Positions 5,618 to 7,709 of a stretch of DNA of 7,709 nucleotides are shown one piece after another. The stretch spans positions 1-7,709 of the forward strand of contig JAUYES010000649.1 of the NCBI GenBank assembly GCA_030691225.1, given 5' to 3'. The DNA comes from Holophaga sp. (GTDB lineage: Bacteria; Acidobacteriota; Holophagae; Holophagales; Holophagaceae). Below the pieces are notes generated by a model. It was not told where the DNA came from, searched no databases, and was given only the letters and a program-made list of their open reading frames with translations. How positions within the stretch are numbered: position 1 is the first letter of the stretch; each line of letters begins with the position of its first letter. A program made the translations under genes and the position numbers.

Positions 5618-7084
5618 ATGAGCGTTCCTTTCTATAACTTGCTCTTTAACCTCGACCTCGACGCGAGCACGGCGGAGCCAATCTATCTGCAGCTAACGGG
5701 GCGAATTGCCGAAGTCATCCGCTCGGGAAAAATTCAGCCCGGGGCGCCCATGCCGGGTACACGCATCATCGCCAAGGCCCTGAAAATCAGCCGCAACGCC
5801 GCCATTGCCGCCTATGGTGAATTGAGCAATCAAGGGTGGATTCAAACGGAAGTTGGCTTTGGAACCCGGGTGGCCCTGACGCTGCCGGACTTCTCTCCCA
5901 GTTCAGATCCGACAGCCCGGCCCTTGGCGAGCCCCTGCGGCTTTCAAACCCCGCTCTTTTTCGCAGACCCCGGAGCGGCATGCTCCGCCAGGGTGGATCT
6001 TAGGAATCCCACGTGCGATTCGCGCCTACTCCCCGAGGCCGAATTGGCGAGATCCTTCCGGCACCCCATCACGCGGCTTCACCGCCGGGGCCATAACTCC
6101 AGCGACCCTTTGGGGCCCTTGGAAGTGCGGGAATGCCTAGCGGAACTCCTGGCCGAGCGCCGGGCCTTGCCGGTGGATGCCGACGATTTATTGCTGGTGG
6201 CCAGCACACACGAGGGCCTGAGCTTGGCCGCCCGCAGCCTCCTGCCGCCGGGCAGCCGCATTGCGGTGGAGGATCCAGGCAATCCCAGGGCCTGGGCCGC
6301 CTTTCGCCGAGCGGGTTTGGTGCCAGTACCGGTGCGGGTGGATGCCGAGGGCATTTGTCCCGAAGCCTTGGAGGATGTCTGCGTGGCCGAGCGCCCCAGG
6401 GCCCTTTACCTGACCCCGAATTGTCAGTGGCCCACCGGAACAATGCTGAGCCAAGAGCGACGCGCGGCCGTGATCGAAGTGGCGGCAGTCTACCGCATGC
6501 CCATCCTGGAAGACGATCATGCCGCTGAGTTGTATTACGAGAAACAGAGTTGGCGACCCCTCATCGCCGATGATCATCGAGGCGTGGTGCTGCACTTCGG
6601 TACCTTTGAACACATTCTCGATCCCGCCTTTGGCTTGGGTTACGTGGTGGGCCCCCGCGAAGCACTCCTGGCCATGGGGCAGGCCAGAACCGAGGAAGGC
6701 TTACCCAACCTCGATCTCATGGCCGGTGCCCTGCGGGATTTTGTAATGGATGGAAGTTACCTCCGCCACGTTCGCAAGGTGCGCACCGCGTATCGCACTC
6801 GGCGCGATCTGGTTCAGAGCTTTTTGAGTGGACCCGCCAGTGAAATGTTCACGACGCACCCCCAGGCCTCAGGGCTCGCCTGCTGGCTTGAGAGTACGGA
6901 AAGTAGTCTGGAATCCTGGCGCCGGAGAGCCGATTCTCTAGGCTACGCCCTATGGCCCGCCAGCCACTGGCGGCTGGGCGAAGAGGTGCGTGAACGCGCA
7001 GGCCTGCTGCTCCCCTTCGCGCCACTAGATGAAACGGAATGGCGGAGTGCCTTGGCGTTATTGCAGCGAACACTGACCAAGTAA
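5618..7084 (+). CDS. MocR-type GntR-family regulator whose aminotransferase-like domain lacks the PLP lysine
   Basis: At 488 residues it has the usual MocR length. Residues about 20-86 form the GntR winged helix: PIYLQLTGRIAEVIRSGKI, then PGAPMPGTR, ISRNAAIAAYGEL as the recognition region, and GFGTRV as the wing. After a linker, about 126-488 follow the type-I aminotransferase fold: DPLGPLEVRECLAELL (163-178), VASTHEGLSLAARSLL (194-209), VEDPGNPRA (217-225), TPNCQWPTG (266-274), EDDHAAE (298-304), FGTFEHILDP (327-336) and GLGYVVGP (339-346). In normal members the GTFSK motif carries the lysine that binds pyridoxal phosphate. Here it reads GTFEH, with H332 in place of lysine, and the Tyr of EDDY is H301. 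It therefore should not form the usual Schiff base and is probably a cofactor-independent regulator, or one using a different ligand. The start has AGGA four bases before ATG. The stop is TAA. It is transcribed away from the TPR gene. Confidence 0.93.
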   Translation: MSVPFYNLLFNLDLDASTAEPIYLQLTGRIAEVIRSGKIQPGAPMPGTRIIAKALKISRNAAIAAYGELSNQGWIQTEVGFGTRVALTLPDFSPSSDPTARPLASPCGFQTPLFFADPGAACSARVDLRNPTCDSRLLPEAELARSFRHPITRLHRRGHNSSDPLGPLEVRECLAELLAERRALPVDADDLLLVASTHEGLSLAARSLLPPGSRIAVEDPGNPRAWAAFRRAGLVPVPVRVDAEGICPEALEDVCVAERPRALYLTPNCQWPTGTMLSQERRAAVIEVAAVYRMPILEDDHAAELYYEKQSWRPLIADDHRGVVLHFGTFEHILDPAFGLGYVVGPREALLAMGQARTEEGLPNLDLMAGALRDFVMDGSYLRHVRKVRTAYRTRRDLVQSFLSGPASEMFTTHPQASGLACWLESTESSLESWRRRADSLGYALWPASHWRLGEEVRERAGLLLPFAPLDETEWRSALALLQRTLTK

Positions 7085-7124
7085 GGAAAAAACAAAGAGG
7101 AACCACGAACACAGGGACAACGAG
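7085..7124. other. Short purine-rich gap between convergent genes
   Basis: Only 40 bases separate the stops of the two convergent genes. The gap is A/G-rich on the plus strand, with AGAGGAACCACGAACACAGG and no stem-loop that would serve as a bidirectional terminator. Its composition resembles the degenerate ACCACGAA-type tract seen at 4480-4619 on the opposite strand. Confidence 0.3.
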
Positions 7125-7709
7125 TTATCGAATCTTTCCCAATGGCACCCCAGCCTTGAAGATCATGTGCTTATCCTTTCGGATGCTCGGCGAGCTGGCG
7201 TCCAATCTCAGTTCACCCCAGTGGTACAGAAGGGTTCCACTCGAAGGAGCCTGCAGGGCGTGGCCAAGGGCTTCCTTGAATTCCGCCGGTGAAACTTCGC
7301 CTTCGGCTTCCACTTGGGCGAATTGCAGGCTGGGCAGAATGCCCTTGCCGGATTGTCGTTGGAGTTCAGCGGTCATCGTGTGGATGTAGGGGATGGGCTG
7401 GCCGATGAGCTTGTGGTAGAGCATGGGCGAGAGATAGTCCACGTGCTTGCCTAGGGCCTTCACGTCTTGGCCGGCAATCCGGGTGATCCCCCCTTCGAAG
7501 GTGGCTTGGGTCCAGGGCACCACATGCACTGAAATTTTGATTTTGGGATCAATCGCTTTCACGGCCTTGCTGGCCGCAGCCACAAAGCTGGTGATGGTGC
7601 CGGTCTTCCAGCGCTCCCAGGCCTGAGCATGACCCGCGAGGATCCACTGGGCCTTTTTGGGGGTGGTGTCCAATTCCTTGGGCAGCGTGAGCCCTGCCTG
7701 TTTCTGAAA
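7125..7709 (-). CDS. C-terminal part of a probable TIM-barrel glycoside-hydrolase-like protein, 5' end outside the window
   Basis: The frame is open from the right edge to TAA at 7127-7125, giving 194 residues. A TTG at 7673 lies inside the coding frame and is not a convincing start. Recognisable pieces are WERWKTGTITSFVAAASKAV (31-50), the beta-strand KISVHVVPW (58-66), IAGQDVKALGKHVDYLSPM (78-96) and LYHKLIG (97-103), then a later strand ILPSLQFAQ (124-132) and TLLYHWGEL (159-167). The order W...Tsfv, strand, GQD, vDyisPM-Y resembles hypothetical glycosyl-hydrolase-like TIM-barrel families (GHL10/DUF4015-type). In these the strand ends line the active site. Enzyme activity and substrate cannot be assigned from this fragment, and any signal peptide would lie outside the window. 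It is convergent with the MocR-type gene. Confidence 0.6.
   Translation of the reverse strand, partial: FQKQAGLTLPKELDTTPKKAQWILAGHAQAWERWKTGTITSFVAAASKAVKAIDPKIKISVHVVPWTQATFEGGITRIAGQDVKALGKHVDYLSPMLYHKLIGQPIPYIHTMTAELQRQSGKGILPSLQFAQVEAEGEVSPAEFKEALGHALQAPSSGTLLYHWGELRLDASSPSIRKDKHMIFKAGVPLGKIR

Noticed and set aside
6069..6613. Overlapping ORFs on both strands inside the MocR-type gene
   Set aside because: High GC in this stretch removes stop codons from other frames. Pro/Arg/Gly-rich translations show they are shadows.

Overview
The window is ordinary chromosomal-looking DNA of moderately high GC from a Gram-negative bacterium. It encodes a lipoprotein with a lipobox, PAS-containing hybrid histidine kinases, a TPR protein and a MocR-type regulator. 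No phylogenetic marker is present. The kinase and TPR styles remind me of Acidobacteriota (Holophagae-like) or other sediment and soil lineages, but this is only an impression. No RNA gene, CRISPR array, transposase or phage gene was seen, and no gene-free stretch exceeds about 240 bases.

Layout. Four genes run leftward from about 5.4 kb to the left edge. In transcription order they are a TPR protein (5423-4620), a YiiX-like papain-fold lipoprotein (4479-3886), a complete two-PAS hybrid sensor kinase with receiver (3645-1567), and a second hybrid kinase with one PAS domain (1478 to the left edge, cut inside its receiver). Diverging from the TPR gene is a MocR/GntR regulator with an aminotransferase-like domain (5618-7084). 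Convergent with that gene is the C-terminal part of a probable TIM-barrel glycoside-hydrolase-like protein, cut by the right edge (7709-7125).

The two kinases are paralogues. Their catalytic cores are very similar and their sensory N-termini differ. The homology continues upstream: an ungapped 66-base leader before each start is about two-thirds identical, including the Shine-Dalgarno sequence and the first codons. This fixes the start of the upstream kinase as a GTG at 3645 instead of the longest possible ORF start. Both carry an altered H-box (His-His-Phe-Asn-Asn, not His-Asp-Phe-Asn-Asn). They probably form a branched phosphorelay with an output protein outside the window.

The MocR protein has an intact winged-helix domain. 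In its aminotransferase-like domain the lysine that should bind pyridoxal phosphate is histidine, and neighbouring cofactor-site residues are also changed. It is therefore probably a PLP-independent regulator. The strongest leads are this lost lysine, the duplicated kinase leader, and the shared H-box variant.
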